Shown here: positions 9,707-17,378 of the stretch, one piece after another
Numbering within the stretch: position 1 is the first letter of the stretch
Layout of the letters: each line of letters opens with the position of its first letter
Origin: Bacteroides sp. OF04-15BH
GTDB taxonomy: Bacteria > Bacteroidota > Bacteroidia > Bacteroidales > Bacteroidaceae
DNA: 52,838 nucleotides
NCBI RefSeq assembly: GCF_003477995.1
Contig: NZ_QUEM01000028.1
Location: forward strand, 1-52,838
Reading direction: 5' to 3'
The notes under the pieces: generated by a model
Database searches by the model: none
What the model was told of the DNA's origin: nothing
The model's input: the letters and a program-made list of their open reading frames with translations, nothing else
Translations under genes and position numbers: made by a program

Positions 9707-9901
9707 GTATATTTGAAAAATTGAAAGATTCTTACTTCCATTGCTATATCTAAATTCTGGGATCAAATCTAACGATGTAAGTTTTCTGTCCTCATTCCAA
9801 ATTACAATTACCTCAATACTCCAAATACTTTCTATAAAACTCCTCGTAAAAAACTTTAAGCTCAGGTATTTTATAAGTTCATTTAAAGAAGTTTTAGTCA
9901 T
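9686..9901 (-). CDS. Possible small ORF or gene remnant, 71 aa
   Basis: A 71-codon ATG frame lies 69 bp downstream of the PD-(D/E)XK gene on the same strand. The translation is mixed and protein-like (an amphipathic start MTKTSLNELIKYL, then a SIEVIVIW strand-like segment). No family is recognised. Its end overlaps the promoter of the short transcript. It may be a fourth small gene of the cluster, the tail of a decayed gene, or chance in AT-rich DNA. Confidence 0.3.
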   Translation of the reverse strand: MTKTSLNELIKYLSLKFFTRSFIESIWSIEVIVIWNEDRKLTSLDLIPEFRYSNGSKNLSIFQIYLQNIKT

Positions 9902-9970
9902 TAGTTCTCAGATAACTTAGTCAAAATGAAAACATTATTTATTATTTTTCTCTAAGGAAAATATTTACAC

Positions 9971-11263
9971 TTATTTTCTATAAAAACGCCATTGTCTATT
10001 ACATTTCTTGTAATATTTTCCAGATACTGCAAAATATTCAGATTGCAAAGCAGTTGATAAATTTCTATACTGAACGACACTTATCTCGTCCTTTATATAA
10101 TTTTTATCACTATCTTTCATATAATAATTATTTTCATCTTTTTTATAAGCAGGAACATTCAATCTACAGTTCGTACCGACTTCTACATAATCCGTATTAT
10201 TTTTTTCATTAATCCATTCTATTGTCAAGGGATTATTTAACTGCATACCTTTTAATAAATCCTCATAAAGAAAAGTAGGACGTTTTTCATGCTTCTTTTC
10301 TTCCTTCCAACATCCATCTACAAAAGACTCCACCTTATATCCTCTTATTAAGAACGAAGCTCTGTATTCCTCTTCTGGATTTTCGAAGGTTATATCAATA
10401 CCGGACGAATGACAATTAAAGGCTCCCAGAGCAAAGTATAGAAGAGCTTCATTTTTTTCATGATCAGAAGTATGATACATTGCCGGATCCTTCAAACCGT
10501 TCTCTTTCTCTTCATGATAATAGAATTCAATATCTTGCAGTGTAATACGTCTTATGCCATTGATCAGAAAATACCCTCCGTACAAAATTTTCTTGGCCAA
10601 AACAGTAAACTGTTTCTGCAACACATCTTTCTTTTCCTCTTCCGGCACATTGACCACTCCAGTAAACTCCTTAAGTATGTAGTTAATACCTTCTTTATTA
10701 TCCAACTCATTCAATATCTTGTCCCATCTGTTTTCTGCACTCACCTTAATAGGATTTATAAAAGCCTCGTGCTTATAGTTGTCCTCTTCTCCCTCTCCCA
10801 TAAGCCATTTTAATTCGAGGCCACAGGCATTTTTCAGATTCACAGGCTTCGAACGATAAGTCGTTTTCCATCGATTCACATACCAGAAATTACTTTCAGA
10901 GGATAAAGCTATCATTTCTTCTCGAGTCAGAATATAATACCGAAACTCCATTTTTACTCCTTCCCCAGAAACGTGAACAAAGACCCAAGGGCCTTTAATT
11001 TTTTCTTTCAAATAGTCTTCCGTACATTTGCCTAAAGTCATCCCAATAGGAAAATTACAATCTCTACAGGTTTTAACCTGTATACAAACAGCGTTTTTGC
11101 TACTTGGTAATGAACAGATCAGATCTATTGCTTCATAATCCGGTCGAATTATATTTGCATTGACAACATTCAATCCTAACTGCATTAACTTAGTCTGCAC
11201 CAGATTTTCTCCAATTGCACCTAATTGTTTTTTATTTAAAATCGTACTCATCACACCATTCAT
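9971..11263 (-). CDS. PD-(D/E)XK nuclease-domain protein of the accessory cluster
   Basis: 430 aa from the ATG at 11263 (a later ATG at 11251 is possible). The N-terminus has the restriction-endonuclease-like fold signature: E19 in GAIGENL, D47 in EAIDLI and Q62-V-K64 in CIQVKT. This E...D...QxK arrangement is typical of Holliday-junction-resolvase-like and restriction nucleases. The remaining 350 or so residues are unrecognised, rich in Lys, Asn and Tyr, and presumably carry targeting or partner functions. No membrane segment. It is the last gene of a three-gene minus-strand cluster, 18 bp after its neighbour. Composition is strongly AT-rich compared with the flanking core genes, suggesting horizontal origin. 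Nuclease fold: fairly confident; biological role: inferred. Confidence 0.72.
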   Translation of the reverse strand: MNGVMSTILNKKQLGAIGENLVQTKLMQLGLNVVNANIIRPDYEAIDLICSLPSSKNAVCIQVKTCRDCNFPIGMTLGKCTEDYLKEKIKGPWVFVHVSGEGVKMEFRYYILTREEMIALSSESNFWYVNRWKTTYRSKPVNLKNACGLELKWLMGEGEEDNYKHEAFINPIKVSAENRWDKILNELDNKEGINYILKEFTGVVNVPEEEKKDVLQKQFTVLAKKILYGGYFLINGIRRITLQDIEFYYHEEKENGLKDPAMYHTSDHEKNEALLYFALGAFNCHSSGIDITFENPEEEYRASFLIRGYKVESFVDGCWKEEKKHEKRPTFLYEDLLKGMQLNNPLTIEWINEKNNTDYVEVGTNCRLNVPAYKKDENNYYMKDSDKNYIKDEISVVQYRNLSTALQSEYFAVSGKYYKKCNRQWRFYRK

Positions 11264-11281
11264 AAACAAAAATTACTAACC

Positions 11282-11845
11282 TTACCATTCAACTGATTTC
11301 AATTTAGCCACAAGGGTACGTTTCGTTTTCTCTTCAGTTTCATGAATCAAAACATCATCCATAAAAAGGATGTCCGCCGGTTTTCTTCTCCAAGGTTCTT
11401 CGTTCGTTTTATAGAAAAGATTGATTATACAAATTGACTCTTTTATATTTGCATACACCTTTTTGATATTTTCAGTCAAAACATTATGCCCGTAAGTTCT
11501 TATAAAAAGAGTTTCTGCATCTTCTATATTTTCTTCTGTCTGATCCATTTCATTACCAAAAGCACCAATCCAGATTCTCATATTGTCATTTTCATGAAAA
11601 TCCTTGTAGTGCGTATGATAACTATTAAGACGTTTCTCAATCCCATCAGCCTTTTTATGAATTCCAAAATATGCATAAGTTCGGGCATTTGAGTAGCCCT
11701 TACCTCTTTTATTACCAGAAAAGAAATAAAAATTAAATAAAGAATTGTCGCAGGTTGAATTTTTCTTAAGATAGTCCTTCATTTGCTGTATATCCTTAAA
11801 GGGGCCAACCCATTGAATGGCAAATGTTTTAGTAATATCTTCCAT
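11282..11845 (-). CDS. Divergent GIY-YIG-like nuclease domain protein
   Basis: 187 aa. The segment FNFYFF (about 37-42), followed after a short loop by YAYFGIH (57-63), resembles the paired GIY...YIG strands. R72 in KRLNSYH, E111 in DAETLF and N126 in LTENIKK fall where the catalytic Arg, Glu and Asn of GIY-YIG nucleases occur. The match is degenerate (FYF and YFG rather than GIY and YIG), so activity may be altered. It lies 49 bp after the T5orf172 gene and 18 bp before the PD-(D/E)XK gene, all in one direction, so an operon is likely. A nuclease-fold partner without catalysis is the main alternative. Confidence 0.6.
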   Translation of the reverse strand: MEDITKTFAIQWVGPFKDIQQMKDYLKKNSTCDNSLFNFYFFSGNKRGKGYSNARTYAYFGIHKKADGIEKRLNSYHTHYKDFHENDNMRIWIGAFGNEMDQTEENIEDAETLFIRTYGHNVLTENIKKVYANIKESICIINLFYKTNEEPWRRKPADILFMDDVLIHETEEKTKRTLVAKLKSVEW

Positions 11846-11894
11846 AGAATGTATTCATTAAAAAGTTATATTTTCATTGATAATAAGAAAAAAA

Positions 11895-12566
11895 CTATCC
11901 TTCTTTCTCATTTCTCAAATCACTCAACTTTTTCCCCTGATAACTGAAATATTTAGGTCCTTGGTAAGTTCCGGAAGCGGTTTGCATTTCTTCCGGAAGG
12001 AAATTCGCCGTAAAAGCAGAAAGGCTGTACAAACGTCCGTCGTATTCAATCTTATCATCACTGGCCACACGAACAGAAAGATTCAGAGGATCAAAAGTTA
12101 CGGTATCACCCACATTCAAACCGATCATGTGGAATTTAAATGGCGGTTTAGGGGCTTTACGCTGTTTCTCTTTCTTCTCCTTTTCGAACTTATGGTCTTC
12201 TTCCTTGTTTTTACTGACAACAGGCTTGCCGTCTATGTATATCGTCAGCTCTGCATCATCCAGCAAATCCGCAATATCACGCATGATATCCAAGGCTACA
12301 GAAGGAGCAATATTGAAGAACTCACGGTTCTGTCTGATGCGCAAATCGGTCAACCGGTCTATCTGTTTGTGTATTTGTTTCTCAACTTCAGAATACTTGC
12401 GTGTTCTTAAAGTGGCATAAATTTCAAAAGGCAAAGGCACCGCCGTATTGTCCAACTCCTTACTGCGAACATCTACCGGCCGGGAACTTTTTCCTATTTT
12501 TACCCAATCCGCACGGAAACTGGGATTGGTCAAGATATAAACATAACCTAATTTGTCTTTTTCCAT
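11895..12566 (-). CDS. T5orf172/GIY-YIG domain protein with RAMA-like C-terminus
   Basis: 223 aa from the ATG at 12566; an in-frame ATG at 12581 would leave a leader of only a few nt after the TATTTTTG element at 12591-12598. The N-terminus (GYVYILTN...WVKIGKS...) is a T5orf172 (Mug113-type) GIY-YIG domain. It has the conserved EVEKQIHKQI helix and REFF near residues 60-90. A charged Lys/Glu linker (about 115-140) leads to a C-terminal domain with YDGRLYSLSAFTANFL and YFSYQGKKLSDLR. That pattern resembles RAMA/DUF4357-type domains, which accompany restriction and modification-sensing proteins. First gene of the three-gene cluster, divergent from glycerate kinase. Confidence 0.7.
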   Translation of the reverse strand: MEKDKLGYVYILTNPSFRADWVKIGKSSRPVDVRSKELDNTAVPLPFEIYATLRTRKYSEVEKQIHKQIDRLTDLRIRQNREFFNIAPSVALDIMRDIADLLDDAELTIYIDGKPVVSKNKEEDHKFEKEKKEKQRKAPKPPFKFHMIGLNVGDTVTFDPLNLSVRVASDDKIEYDGRLYSLSAFTANFLPEEMQTASGTYQGPKYFSYQGKKLSDLRNEKEG

Positions 12567-12590
12567 AATTACGTTTTTCATTTCATATTA

Positions 12591-12598
12591 CAAAAATA
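12591..12598 (-). promoter_or_regulatory. -7 element of the nuclease cluster
   Basis: The minus strand reads TATTTTTG, a match to TAnnTTTG, with no good -33 box. The expected transcript start is close to 12585, which favours translation from the second ATG (12566). Confidence 0.45.
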
Positions 12599-12644
12599 GG
12601 CAAATGAATTTATATGCCTTATAAAAAGACTCTTTTTCTTTGTT

Positions 12645-12678
12645 TTTGTAAAGCTGTGGCTTTTCTTTTATACCTTTG
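12645..12678 (+). promoter_or_regulatory. Promoter of glycerate kinase
   Basis: TTTG at 12645-12648 and TACCTTTG at 12671-12678 are separated by 22 nt. The element is 26 bp ahead of the ATG and diverges from the nuclease-cluster promoter. Confidence 0.55.
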
Positions 12679-12704
12679 CATGGAGAAAACAAAAGCAGAA
12701 AGTC

Positions 12705-13775
12705 ATGAAGATTGTATTGGCCATAGATTCGTTCAAAGGTTGCCTCAGTTCGCAAGAGGTAGAAGAAACATTTGCCGGAGCTCTGCAACAGCAGGGTGCC
12801 GAAGTCATAGCCCTGCCCATGTCGGACGGAGGGGAAGGAATGCTCGAAGCTTTTATCTCGACTCTGCAAGGTAGCTTTATAGATGCACCAGCTCACGATC
12901 CGTTGATGCGCCCTATCCGCGCCCGTTATGGACGGACTGCTGACGGTATGGCAGTAATCGAAACGGCACGGACTTGCGGACTCACTCTCATGACGGCAGA
13001 AGAACGCAATCCGCTTCTCGCCACTACTTACGGTGTCGGTGAGCTGATTGCCCATGCCATAAAACAAGGTTGCCGTAACTTCATCATCGGACTGGGAGGA
13101 AGCGGAACCAGTGATGCCGGAATGGGAATGCTTCAGGCCTTGGCTGATATCTTTACCACCAATCAAAAAATAGAAGAGCTTCCGGACAGTTGTCTGAATG
13201 AATGCCATTTCACATTGGCCTGCGACGTTCGCAATCCGTTGTATGGTCCGCACGGAGCCGCGCATATCTTCGGTCCGCAAAAAGGGGCTACCCCCGAAAT
13301 GGTCTGCCAACTGGATGAACGGGCCAAACAGTTTGCCCAAGAATCGGCCCGACGAATGGGAAAAGACTTGTCGCAACATCCCGGTGCCGGAGCTGCCGGC
13401 GGACTGGGTTATGCCTTTCTGCAATATTTCCACACCCGTATGGAATCCGGAGCCGACCTTCTGCTCGATCTCATACATTTTGACCAACAACTAAAAGGAG
13501 CAGATCTGGTGATTACCGGAGAAGGTCATGCCGACCGCCAAACACTTATGGGTAAACTGCCCGAACGCGTTCTGCGCCACGCCCAAAAGCAGAACATTCC
13601 CGTTTGGCTTCTGGCCGGACAGGCTGACGATACAGCCCAATTGCTTGAAGCTGGTTTTGCTAAAGTGGATAGCATTACTCCTAAAGAAATGCCGCTTGAA
13701 GAAGCTCTGCAAGCTGAAACGGCAAAAAGGAATATCAGAAAGTTTATATTCGAAAAACTTCTTTCTCCAACCTGA
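12705..13775 (+). CDS. glxK: Glycerate kinase
   Basis: A full-length (356 aa) glycerate kinase of the GlxK/GarK family. It phosphorylates D-glycerate with ATP, giving 2-phosphoglycerate in characterised family members, and feeds glycerate into glycolysis. Signatures: an N-terminal IVLAIDSFKGCLSS, PMSDGGEGML, GLGGSGTSDAGMGML and GAGAAGGLGYAFL. It stands alone with its own promoter. It is less AT-rich than the genes on either side, so it looks like resident sequence splitting two AT-rich stretches. It converges on the YdbT-like gene, 26 bp apart; a weak GAACA/TGTTC hairpin lies at the stop. Confidence 0.93.
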   Translation: MKIVLAIDSFKGCLSSQEVEETFAGALQQQGAEVIALPMSDGGEGMLEAFISTLQGSFIDAPAHDPLMRPIRARYGRTADGMAVIETARTCGLTLMTAEERNPLLATTYGVGELIAHAIKQGCRNFIIGLGGSGTSDAGMGMLQALADIFTTNQKIEELPDSCLNECHFTLACDVRNPLYGPHGAAHIFGPQKGATPEMVCQLDERAKQFAQESARRMGKDLSQHPGAGAAGGLGYAFLQYFHTRMESGADLLLDLIHFDQQLKGADLVITGEGHADRQTLMGKLPERVLRHAQKQNIPVWLLAGQADDTAQLLEAGFAKVDSITPKEMPLEEALQAETAKRNIRKFIFEKLLSPT

Positions 13776-13801
13776 GAACAAGATGTTCCTTTGAATCAGG
13801 A

Positions 13802-15301
13802 CTAATGATTATAGCATTTTAATAACAGCAGTTCGTAGATATCTTTTGCTTCCTGCTCCTTAAGACTTCTTATTGTGAATGATGTTCCATTTGTAGAAAT
13901 AATCAGTTTTAATCGGTGGGTATATGAAGTAAAGGGCGTAGCAACCAACCGTACAACTTCTATATCGTTATACTTTATATAGTTGCATACCTTAGCGAAT
14001 TTTCCATTACTTACTTTTATGTAATCTTCCTTCAGCTGGATATAACTCTGACGCACCGCCAAAAGTCCCTTAACTAAAGAAATCATCATATATATTAATG
14101 GGATAATAAGCCAAACATATAACCCGTAATAACATAAAACTATAGCAATAGAAAAAACAATCATGACATCAAGCATAATGGTATATCCCAAGAAGCCATA
14201 GCCAGATTGAGCAGATAAAATTGTCGACGATGACTTATAGTCTTTTCCCAACCACCAGTTTAGTAAATCACCATCATGAGAAGAGCCGTAAATCTTTATC
14301 TCTGTACCATTTTTCTTATCTGTAGCATTAAGTGCTTGCTTGATTATAATCGTACAATAGCCGAACCATCTTTCAATAAAATTTCTCTTTACATAAAGAG
14401 TACATACTTTGTCAAAGGAAAACCTGCTACTATTTCGCGAAATCAACCCGCTCTCAAAAAAAAGTTGTTTTTCGCTAATCTGTATATCCATATTATAATA
14501 ATGCAGGAATACTGTTCCCAACCAGAAAAATAACATTACAACGTATAAAATTACAACTGCCACAAGAACAGAAGGTATAGACCATATAAAAGAGCCAGAC
14601 TGCGTACCCACATAATCAATGAAATATTCTGTAGCTTTCTCATTAACCGCTGTTATCTGATTATAAAAAGCAGCAAATGCACTAAACAATATAACCATAC
14701 CTTTAAAATGATTCTGGCATAAAGCTCCTTTAATCAGATTCTGATTACTGACTTCCAATTTTTTAATTGCAGCATTGGAACACGTTTTTTGCCCGGTAGT
14801 TTCGTCATCTGGTTCTTCAATTGTGCTTTTCTCCTGAATTTTCACGCAATCTAACAAAGCATTCCAATCTTCATCATTAAGAATGAATTCTATTTCTTCT
14901 GTTTTGGAAGCAAGCGTATCAAACGATACACCTTTCATATCAAACAAACGATAAATGAAACCACTTTTAGTACGTAATGAATGTATTTTATTCAATGGAA
15001 CACTCGTCCTTTCCTGATGAATCACGCCATGAATAAAAACCAGATTATGATCTTTTACATAATATTTCTTGAAGTAAAAGTTGAGAAAAGACGTAACCAA
15101 AGCCAAGACCAAGAACCCTGCCACATAAAACAGTAGCATCATTATGTTCTCCATAAAAGAGTTCTCACGCAAAGAACCGAAAAATTTGAAAACGACCAAT
15201 ATCAAGAAAAGACTCATATAACTCTGCAGGGCCTTCATGAACAGAATTACAAAAGCACTTTTACTCATTCGGCGTGGAACAGAAAAATCATTTATTTTCA
15301 T
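13802..15301 (-). CDS. YdbT-like membrane protein with bacterial PH domains
   Basis: 499 aa. Pairs of hydrophobic segments near residues 17-70, 190-260 and 370-410 separate cytosolic blocks typical of bPH_2 (YdbS/YdbT-type) domains, for example HGVIHQERTSVPLNKIHSLR and ESGLISRNSSRFSFDKVCTLYV. In Bacillus the ydbS-ydbT pair has been linked to resistance to antimicrobial peptides made by competitors; a similar envelope-stress role here is inference. It overlaps the upstream YdbS-like gene by 14 bp, so the two are translationally coupled. AT-rich like the nuclease segment. Confidence 0.8.
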   Translation of the reverse strand: MKINDFSVPRRMSKSAFVILFMKALQSYMSLFLILVVFKFFGSLRENSFMENIMMLLFYVAGFLVLALVTSFLNFYFKKYYVKDHNLVFIHGVIHQERTSVPLNKIHSLRTKSGFIYRLFDMKGVSFDTLASKTEEIEFILNDEDWNALLDCVKIQEKSTIEEPDDETTGQKTCSNAAIKKLEVSNQNLIKGALCQNHFKGMVILFSAFAAFYNQITAVNEKATEYFIDYVGTQSGSFIWSIPSVLVAVVILYVVMLFFWLGTVFLHYYNMDIQISEKQLFFESGLISRNSSRFSFDKVCTLYVKRNFIERWFGYCTIIIKQALNATDKKNGTEIKIYGSSHDGDLLNWWLGKDYKSSSTILSAQSGYGFLGYTIMLDVMIVFSIAIVLCYYGLYVWLIIPLIYMMISLVKGLLAVRQSYIQLKEDYIKVSNGKFAKVCNYIKYNDIEVVRLVATPFTSYTHRLKLIISTNGTSFTIRSLKEQEAKDIYELLLLKCYNH

Positions 15302-15803
15302 ATTTCATACGTTCTATTATAATTGCTTTAATCTCACTTGCTCTTTCTTCTGTAAGTCCGGGAATACTTATTTCAGAAAGTAACTGTGCACCGTTTACGA
15401 TATCAATAACATAAAGTCCGAATATACGAGAAAGCGGATTCTGGCGTATGCTGACTTGTTGTATTTTGCAGAAAGGAATAGAAGTAACCGACAGGAATAT
15501 AATTCCTGAACGATATGTGATGTCATGTTCGCGAATAGCAAATCCTTTGTTTGCAAAAATCTTAGGCAATAGTAGGAGATTTACAGATAATACAACCAAA
15601 AGGACAAATTCAATGCAAACAGTTATCATCAAACGATGGTCAAGACCTTCAGCCAATAGAAGCAACAGTACGAGTCCCATCAAAACAAGATAAGACAATA
15701 TTGTTTTGATAAACTGTACTCTTAGATATTTCTTCTCCAAAGGAAGATAAGATAGATTTTCTACTTTATCGAAGTTCTCAAAATATATTTGTTTGTTTGT
15801 CAT
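15288..15803 (-). CDS. YdbS-like bacterial PH-domain membrane protein
   Basis: 171 aa with two hydrophobic helices (about 30-75) followed by a bPH_2 domain: REHDITYRSGIIFLSVTSIP and KIQQVSIRQNPLSRIFGLYV are characteristic of the family. It is the smaller partner of the YdbS/YdbT pair and precedes the larger gene with a 14-bp overlap. The ATG at 15803 is preceded by a TATATTTG -7 box at 15846-15853, leaving a leader of about 35 nt. Confidence 0.8.
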   Translation of the reverse strand: MTNKQIYFENFDKVENLSYLPLEKKYLRVQFIKTILSYLVLMGLVLLLLLAEGLDHRLMITVCIEFVLLVVLSVNLLLLPKIFANKGFAIREHDITYRSGIIFLSVTSIPFCKIQQVSIRQNPLSRIFGLYVIDIVNGAQLLSEISIPGLTEERASEIKAIIIERMKYENK

Positions 15804-15845
15804 ATTATTCTTGATTTAAGTTTATTTCTCATAATGTGTCAAAAA

Positions 15846-15853
15846 CAAATATA
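15846..15853 (-). promoter_or_regulatory. -7 element of the ydbS-ydbT pair
   Basis: The minus strand reads TATATTTG, an exact TAnnTTTG match, with GTTT about 19 nt upstream as a weak -33. Confidence 0.5.
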
Positions 15854-16470
15854 TCATAAATTTCATTGACAGAAACTATTCACAAAGACTGATAAAAAGA
15901 ACATTATCATTATTTAACATCGCCTTAAATTGAAAATCCTACTGGGAAACAAATATCATGCTGTATGAATTATAGAAACAAAATATCACTATGCAACCAG
16001 AAACTCAAGATTTATGTATCTTTTAAAATCAAAAACCCCATTTCTCTTACCACCCACTTCCTCAAAATCCTTCATCCAGCAGACAATTCCGCATTTTTAT
16101 ACAGATAACATGCAGAAAAACACGGATATTTATGCAAAATACAACGGTTTTATGCACCAAACCGCCATGGCAGTTCTACAGAAGCAGCACAGTGATTCCC
16201 AGAAAATGCCCTGTTGTTCCATTAAATTCCTCCTGATCAAGTGTTCCAATCATCAAGAAGAATTTTATTTTTACAAAATATACACTTGTTATTTTCTATT
16301 TGATGGTTTTCTCGGAATACTAAATCAGCATATTACATTCTACTAATCAGCCTATTATACCTATTTCACGTTTCTCAAACTCCCGCTTTCACCAACCGCT
16401 TGTTCCCTCCTCTGCATATTTCGCAGTCTCGCGCACTGAAAATAGCAAAATGACATTTTGACAAACCGAA
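15854..16470. other. Long AT-rich intergenic region with TTTATGCA repeats
   Basis: No convincing gene in over 600 bp. An open frame at 16014-16346 (+) lacks protein-like character. The notable content is TTTATGCA at 16129-16136 and again at 16149-16156, a period of 20 bp, preceded by ATGCA at 16109-16113. The region lies downstream of the Crp/Fnr gene and upstream of ydbS, both minus strand. Confidence 0.5.
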
Positions 16471-17100
16471 TCAGCCTTCGTGATCGGCAGCCACATAACC
16501 GCCAGACTCTTTCCGCACCCGCCCCTGCTCCACCAACAGGGAAAGGGCACGCGAGAGCGACGGGCGCGCCACTCCCATAATGAAAGCCACCTCCTGAATA
16601 TTCTGGATGCAGCCGTGTGTTTTCAGATAACTCAGGATGCGGGTGGGCAGACTCTGCAAAGCGAACTCATTCAGCTTGCGACTGAGAAATACACTGCGGT
16701 CGGATATGTTTTCCAGAAAACGGCGCAGCACGGTGCGGTCGGCTTCCATCATCTCCAGAAACACTTCACGGGAGATGAACCACACCCGGCAGTCGGTCGC
16801 GGCAATGAGCGTCACCGGAAAACGATTCTCGGAACCGTACAGAAAGGCAGGAGCCAGAATCTCGGGAGCATGCAGCGTTTCGATTACGATTTCCTTTCCT
16901 TCATCGTGCGTCATGCGGGCTGAGACACTGCCCGAACAAAGTAGCATCAGCGAACGGCAGGGATCGCCTTGCAAGGCTATCAAGTCGCCTTCGTGATAGG
17001 TCCGGATGCGGTTGGCCGATTGCTGAAGCAAACGGTCTATGCGGTTGCGGTCGGACTCGGCAAAAAGCGAAAAATCGTATAAATCATAGAATGTAGGCAT
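16471..17100 (-). CDS. Crp/Fnr-family regulator, HcpR-like
   Basis: 209 aa. An N-terminal cyclic-nucleotide-binding-like beta-roll (GDLIALQGDPCRSLMLLCSG) is followed by the long dimer helix and a C-terminal winged helix-turn-helix (EVAFIMGVARPSLSRALSLL, about 165-190). No cysteine cluster of the FNR [4Fe-4S] type is present. It is divergent from hcp, the arrangement of HcpR regulators that control hybrid cluster protein during nitrite/NO stress in anaerobes. Control of hcp is therefore inferred from family and position. Candidate operators lie between the two genes. Confidence 0.82.
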   Translation of the reverse strand: MPTFYDLYDFSLFAESDRNRIDRLLQQSANRIRTYHEGDLIALQGDPCRSLMLLCSGSVSARMTHDEGKEIVIETLHAPEILAPAFLYGSENRFPVTLIAATDCRVWFISREVFLEMMEADRTVLRRFLENISDRSVFLSRKLNEFALQSLPTRILSYLKTHGCIQNIQEVAFIMGVARPSLSRALSLLVEQGRVRKESGGYVAADHEG

Positions 17101-17124
17101 AGTTTAACTTTCATTATTATGGGG

Positions 17125-17140
17125 TGTAACATAGATTACG
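17125..17140. promoter_or_regulatory. Candidate HcpR-type operator 1
   Basis: TGTAACATAGATTACG contains the inverted repeat GTAA-N6-TTAC. It overlaps where the -33 region of the hcp promoter should be, a position suited to an activator, and also lies in the regulator's own upstream region. Confidence 0.4.
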
Positions 17141-17161
17141 CGCCACTTTGAAAACGGCGAC

Positions 17162-17169
17162 TATATTTG
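17162..17169 (+). promoter_or_regulatory. -7 element of hcp
   Basis: TATATTTG matches TAnnTTTG exactly, but there is no TTTG at -33. This is consistent with a promoter that needs an activator. It implies a leader of about 200 nt before the hcp ATG. Confidence 0.5.
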
Positions 17170-17299
17170 CGCCGAAAACAGTTGCCGGAAGCAATGCCTT
17201 ATCACCGGCACAAGCAGACAACGATGGTTCGGGAAGCATCATCCGGAATCGGAATTCCACGGAACTCCAAGCAATGGGCGTAATGGCGGTATAAAAATA

Positions 17300-17315
17300 G
17301 TGATTTTTCCATCAC
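17300..17315. promoter_or_regulatory. Candidate operator 2, GTGAT-N6-ATCAC
   Basis: A perfect inverted repeat with 5-bp arms, GTGAT (17300-17304) and ATCAC (17311-17315), of the size and symmetry bound by Crp/Fnr-family dimers. It lies in the hcp leader, 64 bp before the ATG. Confidence 0.4.
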
Positions 17316-17378
17316 AACAACACAGACCGGACCAGATAAACGATAAAGATAACAACAATTAAAAAACGATAGATTATT

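Noticed and set aside
16014..16346. 110-codon frame in the 15.9-16.4 kb gap
   Set aside because: Composition is not protein-like, no promoter or family match, and it spans the TTTATGCA boxes.
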